A DNA stretch of 64,000 nt, taken from Solimonas sp. Its GTDB lineage: Bacteria > Pseudomonadota > Gammaproteobacteria > Nevskiales > Nevskiaceae. This document shows positions 26,006 through 35,107 of this stretch, piece after piece (position 1 is the first letter of the stretch; each line of letters begins with the position of its first letter). The notes beneath the pieces are model-generated. The model was given only the letters and a program-made list of their open reading frames with translations. It was not told the origin of the DNA and did no database searches. The position numbers and the translations under genes were made by a program. The stretch is taken from contig JASBRP010000030.1 in assembly GCA_030149365.1 (NCBI GenBank), positions 1 to 64,000 of the forward strand, given 5' to 3'.

Positions 26006-26689
26006 ATGGCAACCATCCATTTCATCGGCGGCGAGAAGGGCGGTGTCGGCAAGTCACTGGTGGCGCGTCTGATGGCGCAGTACCTGATCGACCGGCAATT
26101 GCCTTTCCTTGGCTTCGACTCGGACCGCTCGCATGGGGCGTTGCTGCGCTTCTATGCCGACTACGCCTCGCCGGTGGTGATCGACGACTACGCCAGCCTT
26201 GACAAGGTGGTGGAGGCGGCGCTGGACCAGGAGCAGCGGCGCATCGTGGTGGACCTGGCGGCGCAGACGCAGCGGCCGCTGCTGCGCTGGATGGAGGAGT
26301 CCGGGATGCTGGAGCTGGCGCGCGAACTCGGTATCGCGGTGCGCTACTGGCACGTGATGGATTCGGGGCGCGACTCGGTGGACTTGCTGGGGCGCCTGCT
26401 GGACCGCTTCGGGGACCAGCTCGACTACACGCTGGTGCTCAACCAGCTGCGCGGCGAGGACTTCGACATCCTGGAGGCCTCGGGCCAGAAGGACCGGGCC
26501 CTGGCCCTGGGGGCGAAGATCGCCACGCTGCCGAAGCTCCACGATGCGGCGATGACGCGCATCGACGCGCGCAGCACCAGCTTCTGGGCGGCGGCCAACG
26601 ACGGTATCGGCCTGAGCCTGCTGGAGCGCCAGCGCGTACGCGTCTGGCTGGCCAAGGCCTACGGGGAGCTGGAGCGCGTGGGCGTCTAG
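26006..26689 (+). CDS. ParA/MinD-like P-loop ATPase, orphan
   Basis: 227 residues from ATG 26006 (MATIHFIGGEKGGVGKSLVA), the deviant Walker A of the ParA/MinD family. GFDSDRS follows as the A' region and VVDLAAQTQRPLL as Walker B. No ParB partner is adjacent. The reading frame stays open upstream to 25772 with GC-rich codons (VSVTLRLAWKQGELRV, then a Pro/Ala linker), so a 78-residue N-terminal extension is possible, but no RBS supports it. Flanked by HDOD and GGDEF genes, it may place a signalling protein in the cell. Confidence 0.82.
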   Translation: MATIHFIGGEKGGVGKSLVARLMAQYLIDRQLPFLGFDSDRSHGALLRFYADYASPVVIDDYASLDKVVEAALDQEQRRIVVDLAAQTQRPLLRWMEESGMLELARELGIAVRYWHVMDSGRDSVDLLGRLLDRFGDQLDYTLVLNQLRGEDFDILEASGQKDRALALGAKIATLPKLHDAAMTRIDARSTSFWAAANDGIGLSLLERQRVRVWLAKAYGELERVGV

Positions 26690-26775
26690 CAGGGGCCCGG
26701 CGGGTGCGGGAGTTGCATCTGCCCGGCAAGATCGCGCATTTTTGGCGCGTCCCTGAACGACTTGCCTGCCCGCCC

Positions 26776-27765
26776 ATGGAACAACTGCTCAATCGCCTCG
26801 CTGAATCGGTCTCCGGCGCCAACGATCTGGAGAGCCTGACCCGCCCGCTGCTGGAGTTGCTGGAAACGGTGACCGGCATGGAGTCGACCTACCTGACGAC
26901 GATCGACGAGGCCCACGGCGTGCAGCACGTGCTGTACGCCCGCAACACGCAGCACATGCAGATACCCGAGGGCCTGGACGTGCCCTGGGGCGACACGCTG
27001 TGCAAGCGCGCCCTCGACGAGGGCCGTGCCTACACCGACAACGTGGCCGACTGCTGGGGCGACTCCGAGGCGGCCCGGGCGCTGGGCATCCAGACCTACC
27101 TGAGCCAGCCGGTGCGCAACCTCGACGGCGGCCTCTACGGCACGCTCTGTGCCGCCAGCGGCTCGCGCGTTGCGGTGTCGCCGGAGACGGTGAAGGTGCT
27201 GGGCATGTTCGCGCGGCTGATCTCGCACCAGGTGGAGCGCGAGCGCTTGATGGACACGCTGCGCCGCAGCAACCAGGAATTGGCCGGCCATGCGCTGGTG
27301 GACCCGCTGACCGGCGTGGCCAACCGCCGCGCGCTGGAGCAGGAGCTGCGCAGGCGCCTGTCCCAGGCGCAGCGCGAGGGAACGACCCTGCTGGTGGCTT
27401 TCATCGACCTGGACGGCTTCAAGGCGATCAACGACCAGCATGGCCACGAGACAGGTGACCGCTTCCTGTCGCAGGTGGCGCGGCGCCTGGCCGATGGCCT
27501 GCGCAGCAGCGACCTGGTGGCCCGCTACGGCGGCGACGAGTTCGTGGTGGTGGCGCCGACGGCGGTGGGCGAGGACCTGCGCGGACGCCTGGAAGAGCTG
27601 ATCCGCGGCCGTTATGTCAGCGCGGGCGTGCCGATCGACTATGCCGGTGCCAGCGTCGGCGTGGTGGAATCAGGCGTCGGTGACACCGACGCCGATGCCC
27701 TGCTGAAGCGCGCGGATGCGCAGATGTACGAGATCAAGAAGGCGCGCAAGGCGACCCGGCACTGA
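26776..27765 (+). CDS. Diguanylate cyclase with GAF sensor (GAF-GGDEF)
   Basis: 329 residues from ATG 26776. GAF domain at about 17-150 (VPWGDTLCKRALDEG, LGIQTYLSQPVRNLDGGLYG), a short helix, and GGDEF domain at about 165-329: DPLTGVANRRALEQEL, FIDLDGFKAINDQHGHETGD, YGGDEF at 251-256. The inhibitory I-site RSSD (243-246) is five residues before GGDEF, so product feedback is likely. It makes c-di-GMP in the cytoplasm. The GAF ligand is unknown. Confidence 0.93.
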   Translation: MEQLLNRLAESVSGANDLESLTRPLLELLETVTGMESTYLTTIDEAHGVQHVLYARNTQHMQIPEGLDVPWGDTLCKRALDEGRAYTDNVADCWGDSEAARALGIQTYLSQPVRNLDGGLYGTLCAASGSRVAVSPETVKVLGMFARLISHQVERERLMDTLRRSNQELAGHALVDPLTGVANRRALEQELRRRLSQAQREGTTLLVAFIDLDGFKAINDQHGHETGDRFLSQVARRLADGLRSSDLVARYGGDEFVVVAPTAVGEDLRGRLEELIRGRYVSAGVPIDYAGASVGVVESGVGDTDADALLKRADAQMYEIKKARKATRH

Positions 27766-27775
27766 GCCGGCGCGC

Positions 27776-28384
27776 CTACGCGGCGGCCCTGCTCCCGGCC
27801 CGACGTGCCCACAGGCGCAGGCCCATGACTGCCAGCAGCACCGCCGCACCCAGGGCGTAGCCCGCGCCCTGCGGGATGCGCTTGGCGAAGGACAGCAGGA
27901 AGATCAGCCAGATATAGTGCGCGCCCACCGTGTGCAGTAGCTTCCAGCGGCGTGCGCCGAGCCAGGCCACCATGCGGTCGAAGGAGGTGGCGGCCATGGC
28001 GAAGACGAAGACGTAGGCCAGGCCGGCGACGATGCGGTTGGCCACCGGCGAGATCTGGCCGAACTCCGCGGGGTCGATACGGGCGAAGGCGACGATGGCC
28101 GCCAGGTGGATGGCATGCGAGGCGGCGAACGCCACGCCGAGATAGCGTCGGTTGCGCAGCAGCCAGGTGGTGAAGGCACCCGGCCACAGTCGCCGCAACG
28201 CGGAAGCCGAGAAGGCCAGCGCGAACAGCACCAGCGACGTGCGCGCCGTGGCGCGGATCACCAGGCGCGCGCCTTCCTCGCCCGGGTGCAAGACCACCAT
28301 GGCGCCGCTCATGGCCACCAGCGCGGCCGTGATGAGCCAGAACAGCCGCCAGCCCTGCAGCATTCCCCCGGACGCATTGCCCAT
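27776..28384 (-). CDS. Ferric-reductase-like transmembrane protein
   Basis: 202 residues, about six helices, with histidines spaced for haem binding: AASHAIHLAAIVAF and LLHTVGAHYIWLIFLL. The start at 28384 (MGNASGG) follows a GGAGG; an in-frame reading upstream adds eight residues. It resembles the membrane haem subunit of MsrQ/ferric-reductase type proteins, though no flavin or MsrP partner is adjacent. It ends 10 bases past the convergent GGDEF gene. Confidence 0.78.
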   Translation of the reverse strand: MGNASGGMLQGWRLFWLITAALVAMSGAMVVLHPGEEGARLVIRATARTSLVLFALAFSASALRRLWPGAFTTWLLRNRRYLGVAFAASHAIHLAAIVAFARIDPAEFGQISPVANRIVAGLAYVFVFAMAATSFDRMVAWLGARRWKLLHTVGAHYIWLIFLLSFAKRIPQGAGYALGAAVLLAVMGLRLWARRAGSRAAA

Positions 28385-28546
28385 GACGGTCCCTCCCCGG
28401 ACTCGCAATGGCTACAGATTAACGCCGGACATCGAGCGCAAGAAGCGGATAGGTCGATTCTTCCCGTGCCGGAGGTCGGCTCCGCTTCAGCGGGGATTCA
28501 GGCGCAGGCGCCGAAGTTATGGGGCTCGCCGCGAAGGAACGCCGCC

Positions 28547-29335
28547 ATGAACGACCCTCAGGTCCTGCACGCCGCCGACCCCGCGCTGCGCACGCGCGCG
28601 CAGACGCTTGCGCCACCGCGCACGCGCCTGGGCGCTTTCGGCTATCGCCTGCAGGGCTGGCTGGAGGATTTCGTGGCGCGGGTTTCGTTGCAGGGCGATC
28701 CCGTGGTCTACGACAACCGCGACTTTCCCTGGGTGACGCGGCTGGAGGCGCGGGCGCCCGGAATCCGTCGGGAACTGGACGCGGTGCTGCAGGATGTCGA
28801 TGGCATCCCGAATTTCCAGGACATTCTCGAGGAGGTCCGTACCATCCAGCAGGATTCCCGCTGGAAGACCTTCTTCCTGCATGCGCCAAGCATGGACTGC
28901 CGCGAGAACGCCCGGCGCTGCCCGGCGACGATGGCGGCACTGCGGGAGGTGCCGGGGCTGGGCACGGCGTTCTTCAGCATCCTGGAACCCGGCAAGCACA
29001 TCCCACCGCACCGCGGGGCCTACAACGGCGTGTTGCGGCTGCACCTGGCGCTGCGCGTGCCGGAGCCAGCCAGCCGCTGTTCCATCCGCGTGGGCGACCG
29101 CATCTGCCACTGGCGCGAGGGCGAGGCGCTGATCTTCGACGATAGCTTCAACCACCAGGTCTGGAACGACACCGATGGCACGCGCGTGGTGCTGTTCGCG
29201 GACTTCGCACGGCCGCTGAGCCAGCCCTGGCACTGGCTCAACCAGCGCTTCCTGGACCTGGCGGCGGTCACGCCGTTCATGCGACGTGCGGCGAAGCGGC
29301 AGAAGGCTTTCCTGCGGGGGCGCCGCGGGATGTGA
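28547..29335 (+). CDS. Aspartyl/asparaginyl beta-hydroxylase family dioxygenase
   Basis: 262 residues from ATG 28547 after AAGGA. The jelly-roll domain keeps iron ligands in KHIPPHRGAYNGVLRLHLAL and FDDSFNHQVWNDTDGTRVVL (two His, with the third ligand missing or replaced by a Gly/Asp as is common in this family), plus RVVLFADFARP for 2-oxoglutarate. Family members hydroxylate Asp/Asn residues or lipid A acyl chains (LpxO). The KAFLRG-type basic tail and WHWLNQRFLDL could contact membranes, so lipid hydroxylation is a reasonable alternative. Confidence 0.85.
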   Translation: MNDPQVLHAADPALRTRAQTLAPPRTRLGAFGYRLQGWLEDFVARVSLQGDPVVYDNRDFPWVTRLEARAPGIRRELDAVLQDVDGIPNFQDILEEVRTIQQDSRWKTFFLHAPSMDCRENARRCPATMAALREVPGLGTAFFSILEPGKHIPPHRGAYNGVLRLHLALRVPEPASRCSIRVGDRICHWREGEALIFDDSFNHQVWNDTDGTRVVLFADFARPLSQPWHWLNQRFLDLAAVTPFMRRAAKRQKAFLRGRRGM

Positions 29336-29836
29336 TCAGTGTGCGCGCAGGCCCAGTTGCGCCAGCAGGCGCGTGGGCATGAGCAGGCGCAGGGCATGCA
29401 CGGTGACCTGCGTGTCGGGTAGCAGGGCCGCGCTGAGGATCACCTCGCGCCCATCGGCGGCGCTGAAGCGGTAGGCCGAGTCGGTGTAGCGCACGCGCTG
29501 AACTTGATCCCAGCGCAGGCGTTGCCGACGCGGCAGGCCCAGCCGCAGCGAGGCATGCGACAGGCCCTCGGCATCCACCACGACCGAGCCGAGGTTGTAG
29601 ACACGGACGAACAGCCAGCCCAGCAAGAGAATGAAGGCAATGCCGCTGCTTATCGCGAACATGGGGCTTTCGCCGAGCTGGGCGCGATAGCCCAGCAGGG
29701 CGGAGAACATCAGCAACATCGGCATCAGGCAGGCCAGGCCCAGCAGCACGCGGCGCCAGGGCTGGATTCTCAAGACGGCGGACGTGGTCGGTGCTGGCTG
29801 CGGGATGGCCGCGGCGGTTGGGGTGTACGGGTCCAT
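29336..29836 (-). CDS. Membrane protein with PH-like C-terminal domain
   Basis: 166 residues from ATG 29836, chosen because GGAG is 7 bases before it. Two hydrophobic helices (about 30-50 and 60-80) are followed by a soluble beta-rich segment (VVVDAEGLSHASLRLGLPRR, RLRWDQVQRVRY) like bacterial PH/DUF304 domains. Function unknown. Its stop adjoins the convergent hydroxylase stop. Confidence 0.7.
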   Translation of the reverse strand: MDPYTPTAAAIPQPAPTTSAVLRIQPWRRVLLGLACLMPMLLMFSALLGYRAQLGESPMFAISSGIAFILLLGWLFVRVYNLGSVVVDAEGLSHASLRLGLPRRQRLRWDQVQRVRYTDSAYRFSAADGREVILSAALLPDTQVTVHALRLLMPTRLLAQLGLRAH

Positions 29837-29971
29837 CACGGAGCTCCCTGCTCGATGCGGCGTGAGCCAGTGTGTGGAAAACCCGGCTCGCGCGAACTAG
29901 ACAAGAAATACTCCGGCCTGCAGGAAAGCCCTCATACCCCCTATTCGCGTCACACCCCCTATTCGAGTGGC

Positions 29972-30871
29972 TCAGGGCGGCAGCGTGGCACAGATCATTT
30001 GCGTCATCGGCGGCGCCGCCAGGCCGTCCCGACGCCGCTGGAAGTAGCGCTGCTGCGCTGCGGCCACATCCAGATGATCCACCGTGGCATAGCCCATGCC
30101 ACGCAGGCGTTTCTCCAGTTCCAGGGGATCGAAGCCGTGGTTGGCGGCAGGCTCGTTGCGCGCGGCCACGCCGGCCTTGAGGACCGCGCCGATCCGCCGC
30201 CCCTGCTCGCTCACCCGGTCCTCGCGAAGGCCGTAGCTGAAGGCTACGGCGCTGCCGGGTGCGGTCGCGCAAAGACTGCGCAGCGTGGCGTACACGGCCG
30301 CTTCACCCAGGTAGCCGGTGACGCCCAGCCAGGAAAAGAAGGCGGGCTCGTCGCTGCGGAAGGCGCTGCCGGCCAGGGCCTGCAGCGGCGTCTGCCGCTC
30401 GAAGTCCACGGGGACGAAATGCAGTGTCGGCGGCAGCGACAGGCCCAGTTGCTGCAGGCGCTGGCGCTTCCTATCCTGGGTGGCCGGCAGGTCCAGCTCG
30501 AAAATCTCGAGGCGCGCGGCCAGGTCGGGCCGGCGCAGGGCGAAGGAGTCCAGCCCCGCGCCGAGCATCACATACTGGCGCAGGCCGCGTGCCATGGCGC
30601 GCTCCAGTTGATCCTCGGCATAGCGATTGCGCAGCAGGATGGTGGAGCGCAGGTCTCGCAGGATCAGGTTCGCGAATGCCTCGTCGCTGCGCTGCGCGAA
30701 TTCGGCCTGCATACGCGCCATCGCCGCGCGCAGGGCAGATTCGTCCGGCAGGCCGGACAGCGACAACGCCAGTGGGTCATCCAGCAGCCAGGGTGCCTGG
30801 TCCAGCAGCAGGTGCGCGGCGCGCATCATCGCGGCGCCGATGGCGGTGGAGCTGGGGCGGGCTTCGGGCAT
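29972..30871 (-). CDS. Class I SAM-dependent methyltransferase (LCMT/TIGR00027-like)
   Basis: 299 residues from ATG 30871 (MPEARPSSTAIGAAMMRAAH). Family landmarks: NRYAEDQLERAMARGLRQYV, LGAGLDSFALRRPDLAARLEIFELDLPATQ in two adjacent motifs for SAM binding, and FFSWLGVTGYLGEAAV. Members methylate carboxyl or hydroxyl groups of small molecules or proteins, some in polyketide pathways. A degenerate REP copy lies just before the start, so it may be cotranscribed with the RAYT gene behind it. Confidence 0.85.
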   Translation of the reverse strand: MPEARPSSTAIGAAMMRAAHLLLDQAPWLLDDPLALSLSGLPDESALRAAMARMQAEFAQRSDEAFANLILRDLRSTILLRNRYAEDQLERAMARGLRQYVMLGAGLDSFALRRPDLAARLEIFELDLPATQDRKRQRLQQLGLSLPPTLHFVPVDFERQTPLQALAGSAFRSDEPAFFSWLGVTGYLGEAAVYATLRSLCATAPGSAVAFSYGLREDRVSEQGRRIGAVLKAGVAARNEPAANHGFDPLELEKRLRGMGYATVDHLDVAAAQQRYFQRRRDGLAAPPMTQMICATLPP

Positions 30872-30896
30872 GGCAGTCTCGGTTCTGGGTGCGCAT

Positions 30897-30930
30897 GATG
30901 CGGTTCCGCCACGCCGCACCACATCCTGCG
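30897..30930. repeat. Degenerate REP element, left of RAYT
   Basis: A partial copy of the REP palindrome at 31493-31523, in the same orientation, with the same ends (GATGCGGTTC and CCACATCCT) but changed in the middle. Together with the right-hand pair it brackets the RAYT gene. Confidence 0.6.
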
Positions 30931-30948
30931 AACGGCGCATGGATTGCC

Positions 30949-31476
30949 CTATTCCCGATCCATTTCCAAAGACATGGGACTGGCGGCCCAGTCCGGGTCG
31001 CAGCGGCCCTCGCGCAGATAGCGGTAGATGCTGGAGTGAGGCCAGTCGATGGCCCGGGTGACGAGGCCATGCTTCACGGGGTTGTAGTGGATGTACTCGA
31101 CGTGCGCTCCGAGGTCGCGTTCGTCGCGAATCAGGTGCTCCCAGAAGCGCCGTTGCCAGATGCCGCGCTCGCCGCGCTTCTTGCGGCTCTCGCCAACTTC
31201 CTCTCCACCCGTGATGCCGCGGGAGAATGTGCCCTTGATCAGCGCCCAGCGCATGCTGAAGTCTGTGTCGCCATCCGGCAGCGTCCAGATGGAGTGCAGG
31301 TGGTCCGGGAGAATGACGACAGCGTCGATGGTGAACGGATGTTTTCCTTGCACGATGCGGAAGCAGTTATGCAGGTGACCTACATGATCGGTCAGGAGGC
31401 AAGTACGCCGATCGTTCAGGGCGACGGTGAAGAAGTAGCAACCGCCGGGTTGGTGGGCGCGGCGGTATGAAGTCAT
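30949..31476 (-). CDS. REP-associated tyrosine transposase (RAYT)
   Basis: 175 residues, Y1/HUH fold. HUH motif LPDHLHSIWTLPDGDTDFS, catalytic Tyr in EYIHYNPVKHGLVTRA, and the N-terminal RAYT motif RRAHQPGGCYFFTVALNDRR. RAYTs are single-copy domesticated transposases that act on REP palindromes. It is flanked by a degenerate REP on one side and a perfect REP pair on the other, as expected. It appears intact. Confidence 0.93.
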   Translation of the reverse strand: MTSYRRAHQPGGCYFFTVALNDRRTCLLTDHVGHLHNCFRIVQGKHPFTIDAVVILPDHLHSIWTLPDGDTDFSMRWALIKGTFSRGITGGEEVGESRKKRGERGIWQRRFWEHLIRDERDLGAHVEYIHYNPVKHGLVTRAIDWPHSSIYRYLREGRCDPDWAASPMSLEMDRE

Positions 31477-31492
31477 GGGCGCGGATGGTGAT

Positions 31493-31575
31493 GATGCGGT
31501 TCGCTGCGCTCACCACATCCTACGGGAGGCAACCTTTTCTGCGTGTAGGATGTGGTGAGCGCAGCGAACCGCATC
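31493..31575. repeat. Perfect REP pair (REPIN-like) next to the RAYT
   Basis: Two 31-bp copies (31493-31523 and 31545-31575) are exact inverted repeats with a 21-base spacer. They are the REP palindrome GATGCGGTTCGCTG...CATCCTAC. The pair lies between the RAYT start and the penicillin-acylase stop, so it can also act as a 3' stem-loop for the latter. Confidence 0.92.
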
Positions 31576-31578
31576 AGG

Positions 31579-34422
31579 CTAGGGCTTCTCGTAGCCGACC
31601 CGATGCACCCAGGAGCCGCGATCCTCGTAGGGCATGGTCACGCAGCTGGTGCCCGGAATGGTGTCCGAGCCCGGGCCGATCACGCCGGACAGTGAGCAGA
31701 TCTCCGAGCGCGGATGGATGCGCGTGCACTTGGCGAGGTCGGCCACCGCCAGCGGCGTGCCGCCGTTGTACTGGGTGGCCAGCGCCGCCATGGCGCGGTT
31801 CAATGCGGCCAGCATGACGGCGTCGCGCTCGCGGTTGCCGCTGTAGTCGCGGCGCAGCGCCAGGCCCGAGCTCTCGGGCTTGAGGATGCGCAGCACGAGG
31901 TTGTCCATCACGCTCTGGTCGAAGACGTGGCTGCCGACACCGGCGACGCGGCCGTAGACGGTGAGGCCGGCCTCGGCGTCCGGATTGTTGGGATCGGGGT
32001 CCGGCACGCCGGGGTCCAGGATGTTGTCGCGCAGGCCGCCGAACAGCTCGTCGCGCAGGCCGGTGACGATCTCGCCGAACAGGGTCTGAGGCACGCCGTC
32101 GCGCGCGTTGGGCGATTCCACGTCCTGCGCCGGGCCGAAGGCGTCGCCGTTCCAGGCCAGGATCTGGTCGAGCGCGGCCTTCTGCACGTCGCTGAGCTGT
32201 GCGGCAGCGGTGCTGCGGAAGCTCGCCAGCAACGGCAGGTATTCGCGGGCGCGGTGGTCGCGGATGCCGTGGTGGCGATCGATGCCGCGCAGGTCCTCGT
32301 AGCTCCAGTCGCTGCGCGTGGCGAGTAGCTCCAGGATGCTGGTGACACGCTGGCCGGCGCCGCCGGGACGCGAGGTGCTGCCCAGGCCTTCGCCGTCGAG
32401 CCAGCCGAAGGCGGGCTTGTTGTTCCAGTTGGCGAGGTAGCCCTGGGGCGGGTCCACCACCTGCGGCAGTTCGGAGAAGGCCAGGTTGTCGCCGAAGTCG
32501 TAGGCGCCGGTGCCGGGAGTCGGCAGGCGCATGTCGGTGTCGGGGTGACGACGCGGGAACAGGCCGGGATGGAAGTAGGCGATGTGGCCGTCACGCGTGG
32601 CGACGGTGACGTTCTCGTTCCAGGTGACCTTGGCGGTAGCGGCCTTGAATTCGGCGAAGCTCTTGGCCTTGGACCAGGCGGTGACGCCTTCGATGGTTTC
32701 GATCTCGCGGCCGAACATGGCGTACTGGACGCTGCGTGCCAGGCCGGCGGCATCGTCACGCGCCACCACCGGGCCATGCACGGTACGGCAGATGCGCGCC
32801 GGCGCGCTGAGGATGGCCGGGCCGGCGGGAATGCCCTGCGCGGCGGCGCGGTAGCGTACGGTTTCGTCGCGGCACTGCATGTCCTTCCACTGGCCGTCGT
32901 GGAAATATTGGTCGGCCTTGCAGGTTCTGGCGGCCTGCTGCGCGGTGGAGCAGGTGGTTTCGATGAAGGAGTCGATGGTCTTGCTGTAGCCGGTGGTGAG
33001 GCCCCAGGCGGCGTGCTCGCTGTAGCCGATGCCGACGGCTGGCAGCAGCGGCACGGAGGAACCGCGCGAGTGGTAGTCGCCAGCATGCAGTTCGAATTCC
33101 ACCAGCAGTGTCGGATAGGTGTAGCCGAGCTGCGGACCGCTGACCATCAGGGTGCCACCATCGCGGGTGCGCGAGGGTGCCAGGGCATAGGCCATGCTGC
33201 CGCCGTGCAGGTGAGCGCGCAGGTCCTGCAGCGAGGCGACAACCTTATGGATGGCGGCGCGGGTGGCGACGGCTTTCTGCTTGTCGGCCTTGCTCGCGGG
33301 GCGGCTGGCTGGGGACTTCGCCGCGATGGCGGTCTTCGGGTACACGACCTTGCCGGAGGCGCCGAGGCCGCCGGGCAGGCTCGGCGGCGCCAGCGGCAGG
33401 GCGCAGGGGAATGGCGTGGCGGCGTGGCCGGTGCCAGTGCCCTTCCAGAGGGTCTCCGGCAGGGTCAGAGCCCAGTCCGCCATCTGGCGGAACACCGCCT
33501 CGCGGCCGGCGGCGGGCTCGGCCTGGTTGGAGAATGTGCCCGAGCCGCGCGGCACGCTGGTGACGGCCTGGGGGTCTTCCAGCCAGGTCATGTCCTGGAA
33601 GGCCTTGTAGGCTTCGTCGCGCGAGCCGTACTCGGCTTCCAGTTGCTTCAGCAGGCGGATGTTGAGGAATTCATTGCCGCCCTCGCTGGCGACGAAGCGG
33701 GTGATGTAGACGCCGGCGGCCATGACGTCACGCACGGTGAATTCGGCGGGCAGCGTGGTCAGCAGCACGTATTCGGCTGGCAGCAGCGTGGGATTGGCCA
33801 GGGCCTTCTCGCGCCAGGCGTTGGCGCCTTCGACGTAACCCAGCACGGCGTCCTGCGACTCCTGCGAGCCGGCCTCGAACATGGCCTGGTACTCGGCATC
33901 GGTGTAGGTCAGCGTGCGCTGCTGGATGTCGGCAGGCACGCTGCCGCAGCCGGTGAGCTCGGAGAAATTGCCCACGCCCATGCGGCGCACGGCGTCCATC
34001 AGGAACAGGCGGTCCTGCGCCACGGCATAGCCGACGCCGTACCAGCCATCGCGTACGTTGGCGGCGTAGACGATGGGAACGCCATAACTGTCGCGATAGA
34101 TCTCCACCCCTTCCTTGGGCACCACGGGGGTGCTGGGCTTGGTGCCCAGCACGCCAGGCTTGGCGTCGAAGCTCCAGTACAGCAGGCGCTGGTCGTCGAC
34201 GTGCTCGCCGTAGTCGCCAGGGTCGCCGCTGAGCAGGCCACGTAGCTGGCCGGCCAGGGAGACGAAGCCGGACTGGCCGGGCGGCAGGGCCGTTTCGGCC
34301 TTCAACACCAGATTGGTCGGCGGGGTGACAGTGCCGCCGCCGCTGTCGCGGCGGTCGTCGGAGCGGCTGCAGGCCGCAAGCAGCGTGGCGGCCGCCAGGG
34401 TGATGGCCAGGGGGGTCTTCAT
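31579..34422 (-). CDS. Penicillin acylase family (S45) lipoprotein
   Basis: 947 residues with a lipoprotein signal ending TLLAAC (Cys18). N-terminal nucleophile hydrolase: the alpha chain is about 30-405, and the likely autocleavage site and nucleophile is Ser409 in HLHGGSMAYALAP, followed by the family segment VSGPQLGYTYPTLLVEFELH in the beta chain. Linker regions are Ala/Lys rich (AIAAKSPASRPASKADKQK). The family hydrolyses amide bonds such as acyl-homoserine lactones, acylated peptides or penicillin G. With a lipid anchor it works in the periplasm. Substrate unknown; quorum-signal degradation or siderophore maturation are options. Confidence 0.88.
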   Translation of the reverse strand: MKTPLAITLAAATLLAACSRSDDRRDSGGGTVTPPTNLVLKAETALPPGQSGFVSLAGQLRGLLSGDPGDYGEHVDDQRLLYWSFDAKPGVLGTKPSTPVVPKEGVEIYRDSYGVPIVYAANVRDGWYGVGYAVAQDRLFLMDAVRRMGVGNFSELTGCGSVPADIQQRTLTYTDAEYQAMFEAGSQESQDAVLGYVEGANAWREKALANPTLLPAEYVLLTTLPAEFTVRDVMAAGVYITRFVASEGGNEFLNIRLLKQLEAEYGSRDEAYKAFQDMTWLEDPQAVTSVPRGSGTFSNQAEPAAGREAVFRQMADWALTLPETLWKGTGTGHAATPFPCALPLAPPSLPGGLGASGKVVYPKTAIAAKSPASRPASKADKQKAVATRAAIHKVVASLQDLRAHLHGGSMAYALAPSRTRDGGTLMVSGPQLGYTYPTLLVEFELHAGDYHSRGSSVPLLPAVGIGYSEHAAWGLTTGYSKTIDSFIETTCSTAQQAARTCKADQYFHDGQWKDMQCRDETVRYRAAAQGIPAGPAILSAPARICRTVHGPVVARDDAAGLARSVQYAMFGREIETIEGVTAWSKAKSFAEFKAATAKVTWNENVTVATRDGHIAYFHPGLFPRRHPDTDMRLPTPGTGAYDFGDNLAFSELPQVVDPPQGYLANWNNKPAFGWLDGEGLGSTSRPGGAGQRVTSILELLATRSDWSYEDLRGIDRHHGIRDHRAREYLPLLASFRSTAAAQLSDVQKAALDQILAWNGDAFGPAQDVESPNARDGVPQTLFGEIVTGLRDELFGGLRDNILDPGVPDPDPNNPDAEAGLTVYGRVAGVGSHVFDQSVMDNLVLRILKPESSGLALRRDYSGNRERDAVMLAALNRAMAALATQYNGGTPLAVADLAKCTRIHPRSEICSLSGVIGPGSDTIPGTSCVTMPYEDRGSWVHRVGYEKP

Positions 34423-34569
34423 GGGCTCCTCCGTCGCGCCGTCCGGCGCTTGTCGTTTGAGCCCAGTGTAGCGAAGCCCGCGAAGGCTGCCTGCGGGAAG
34501 ATTCGCCTACGGCGTTGGCCGGTCAGCGGGCATAATCGCGCCCGCCATTCGAACAACAAGAGCCCCTCC

Positions 34570-34677
34570 ATGAGCGCAGACAGCGGCTTTACCGCCCACA
34601 TCTACCCCGACCGCAATATGCCGACCCGCGTGACGGCGCCCACGTCCAACCCGCTGGCCCTGGCGGCGCGCGGCTGA
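34570..34677 (+). CDS. Possible 35-residue protein upstream of yjdM
   Basis: Frame MSADSGFTAHIYPDRNMPTR to the end LALAARG, 35 codons with GC-rich third positions like real genes here. It lies between the divergent penicillin-acylase gene and yjdM, and ends 10 bases before the latter's start. The RBS is weak. It could be a small protein or a leader peptide for yjdM. Not recognised. Confidence 0.4.
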   Translation: MSADSGFTAHIYPDRNMPTRVTAPTSNPLALAARG

Positions 34678-34687
34678 GCGCGCCGTG

Positions 34688-35044
34688 ATGAACGACATGA
34701 GCGAACTGCCACCCTGCCCCGCCTGCCGACAGGGCAACACCTATCCCGACGGCGGGCTGCTGATCTGCCCGGACTGCGGGCATGAGTGGTCGGCCAGTGT
34801 GCCGGCCGACGTGGCAATCCAGGACGAGGACAAGCTCTTGGTGAAGGATGCCCACGGCAACCTGCTGGCCGATGGCGACAGCGTGGTGCTGGTCAAGGAC
34901 CTGCGCCTCAAGGGCTCGTCCACGGTGATCAAGGGCGGCACCAAGATCCGCAGCATCCGCCTGGTGTCGGGCGACCACGAGGTGGACTGCAAGGTCGACG
35001 GCATGAGCATCATGCTCAAGGCGCAGTACCTGAAGAAGGCTTGA
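34688..35044 (+). CDS. yjdM: YjdM/PhnA family zinc-ribbon protein
   Basis: 118 residues from ATG 34688; ATG 34697 (MSELPPCPAC) aligns best with E. coli YjdM and may be the real start. The N-terminal zinc ribbon CPAC...CPDCGHEW is followed by the family domain DANGNLLADGD-like DAHGNLLADGDSVVLVKDL and DHEVDCKVDGMSIMLK. It was named from alkylphosphonate genes, but no phn genes are nearby and the role is unclear. Cytoplasmic. Confidence 0.92.
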   Translation: MNDMSELPPCPACRQGNTYPDGGLLICPDCGHEWSASVPADVAIQDEDKLLVKDAHGNLLADGDSVVLVKDLRLKGSSTVIKGGTKIRSIRLVSGDHEVDCKVDGMSIMLKAQYLKKA

Positions 35045-35107
35045 GGCCCATGGCGGCACGGGAAGGCGGGCGCCATGCCCGCTCTTCCCTGCCGCCATCT
35101 CCTTCGA

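Noticed and set aside
29932..29966. Two copies of ACCCCCTATTCG near the methyltransferase stop as a CRISPR or tandem array
   Set aside because: Only two short units and no spacer pattern.
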